Source: DAITBA01 sp036824005 (GTDB lineage: Bacteria; Pseudomonadota; Gammaproteobacteria; Burkholderiales; Rhodocyclaceae). Taken from it: DNA of 64,000 nt. Within the stretch, counting starts at the first letter, position 1, and each line of letters starts with the position of its first letter. The notes under the pieces are model-generated. The model saw only the letters and a list, made by a program, of their open reading frames with translations, made no database searches and had not been told where the DNA came from. The stretch is from assembly GCA_036824005.1 (NCBI GenBank), contig DAITBA010000004.1, positions 62,001 through 126,000 of the forward strand. The letters are read 5' to 3'. Position numbers and translations under genes: made by a program. This document shows positions 63,548-64,000 of the stretch, piece after piece.

Positions 63548-64000
63548 TCAGTCGAGACGCTCGTAAAGCGGCAGCGTCAGAAATTCGGTGAAATTCTCCG
63601 AGGTGGACATATCCTCGAAGATCTTCGACGCCTGGATATAGGTGGCGTTGTACGCGGCCTCGCCCACAAGCGCCTTGATCTTCTCCATCTCCTGCGGGAT
63701 CAGCTCGCGCACCAACTCCTTGGTCACCTTGCGGCCGTCGTCCAGCTTGCCCTTGGGCGAGCGGATCCATTGCCAGACCTGGGAGCGGGAGATCTCCGCG
63801 GTCGCGGCGTCCTCCATGAGATTGAAGATAGGCACGCAACCATTGCCACCGAGCCACGAGCCGAGGTATTGGATGCCAACGGAAATGTTGTTGCGCAGCC
63901 CCGTCTCGGTAATCGGCTGCTCCGGCTGGAAGTCGAGCAGATTCTTCGCCTCGACCTGGACGTCGTCGCGCTTCTTGTCGATCTGGTTGGCGCGGTTGCC
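63548..64000 (-). CDS. aceB: Malate synthase A, C-terminal part (5' end beyond the window)
   Basis: 150 residues are visible and the frame is open to the last base of the window. The segments VEAKNLLDFQPEQPITETGL, NNISVGIQYLGSWLGGNGCV and FNLMEDAATAEISRSQVWQW are the C-terminal TIM-barrel and plug regions of malate synthase A, and the end LTLPLYERLD is the usual terminus. It condenses glyoxylate and acetyl-CoA in the glyoxylate shunt; the partner isocitrate lyase gene is not in the window. Confidence 0.93.
   Translation of the reverse strand, partial: GNRANQIDKKRDDVQVEAKNLLDFQPEQPITETGLRNNISVGIQYLGSWLGGNGCVPIFNLMEDAATAEISRSQVWQWIRSPKGKLDDGRKVTKELVRELIPQEMEKIKALVGEAAYNATYIQASKIFEDMSTSENFTEFLTLPLYERLD

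Overview
The window is a high-GC, densely packed chromosomal segment. It most likely comes from a sulfur-oxidising betaproteobacterium (Thiobacillus / Sulfuricella / Nitrosomonadales-like). This is inferred from gene order and content: divergent hda/purM, purN followed by a DUF3108 gene, the pcnB-dNK-panB-panC-panD block, OxyR with rubrerythrin and KatG, a flavocytochrome c sulfide dehydrogenase pair beside cytochromes c4, and a CuA-containing heme-copper operon of nitric-oxide-reductase character. I saw no rRNA, tRNA, CRISPR array or insertion sequence.

Layout. 1-2.1 kb is a decaying accessory patch: a Fic protein cut by the window edge, a TumE toxin pseudogene with an intact HTH antitoxin, a small unknown gene and a fossil of its paralogue. 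2.4-4.8 kb carries a DUF805-glutaredoxin fusion and hprK. 4.9-8.7 kb is a three-subunit molybdenum hydroxylase operon on the minus strand. 9.1-11.9 kb is a translationally coupled trio: TIR-domain membrane protein, DOMON-like protein and NamZ-type (DUF1343) muramidase. 11.9-15.1 kb holds a hybrid histidine kinase and an FtsX-type permease. 15.1-19.2 kb encodes two cytochrome b proteins fused to different redox modules, with a small membrane protein between them; this is the best candidate for an undescribed system. 19.4-26.1 kb holds SCO, ctaB, an sNOR-like heme-copper enzyme with an FNR/DNR-like box upstream, and two different CtaA/COX15 proteins. 26.1-32.4 kb is housekeeping (pan genes, deoxynucleoside kinase, pcnB, hda, purM).

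32.5-36.8 kb is an RND efflux pair. 36.8-42.2 kb is an oxidative-stress regulon: oxyR, rubrerythrin, rubredoxin, katG, an internally deleted dps remnant and a rubredoxin-reductase-like flavoprotein. 42.3-56.3 kb is mostly housekeeping (miaA, mutL, dedA, purN, a RsmB-type methyltransferase, a PLD nuclease, mscS, desaturase, rpmG, rpmB, radC, coaBC, dut). The mutL-dedA gap contains a perfect 27-bp inverted repeat. 56.4-59.6 kb encodes the sulfide dehydrogenase FccB, a monoheme cytochrome c and two diheme cytochromes. 59.8-63.3 kb has a membrane protein, pgm and glgC. The window ends inside the 3' part of malate synthase.

Taken together, the electron-transfer genes suggest sulfide-derived electrons passing through c-type cytochromes, an enzyme that probably disposes of nitric oxide, and a putative membrane link between the quinone pool, ferredoxin-type centres and NAD(P)H. 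That last step is inference. Coordinates and starts were chosen from ribosome binding sites, operon overlaps and family lengths by reading only; no searches were run.
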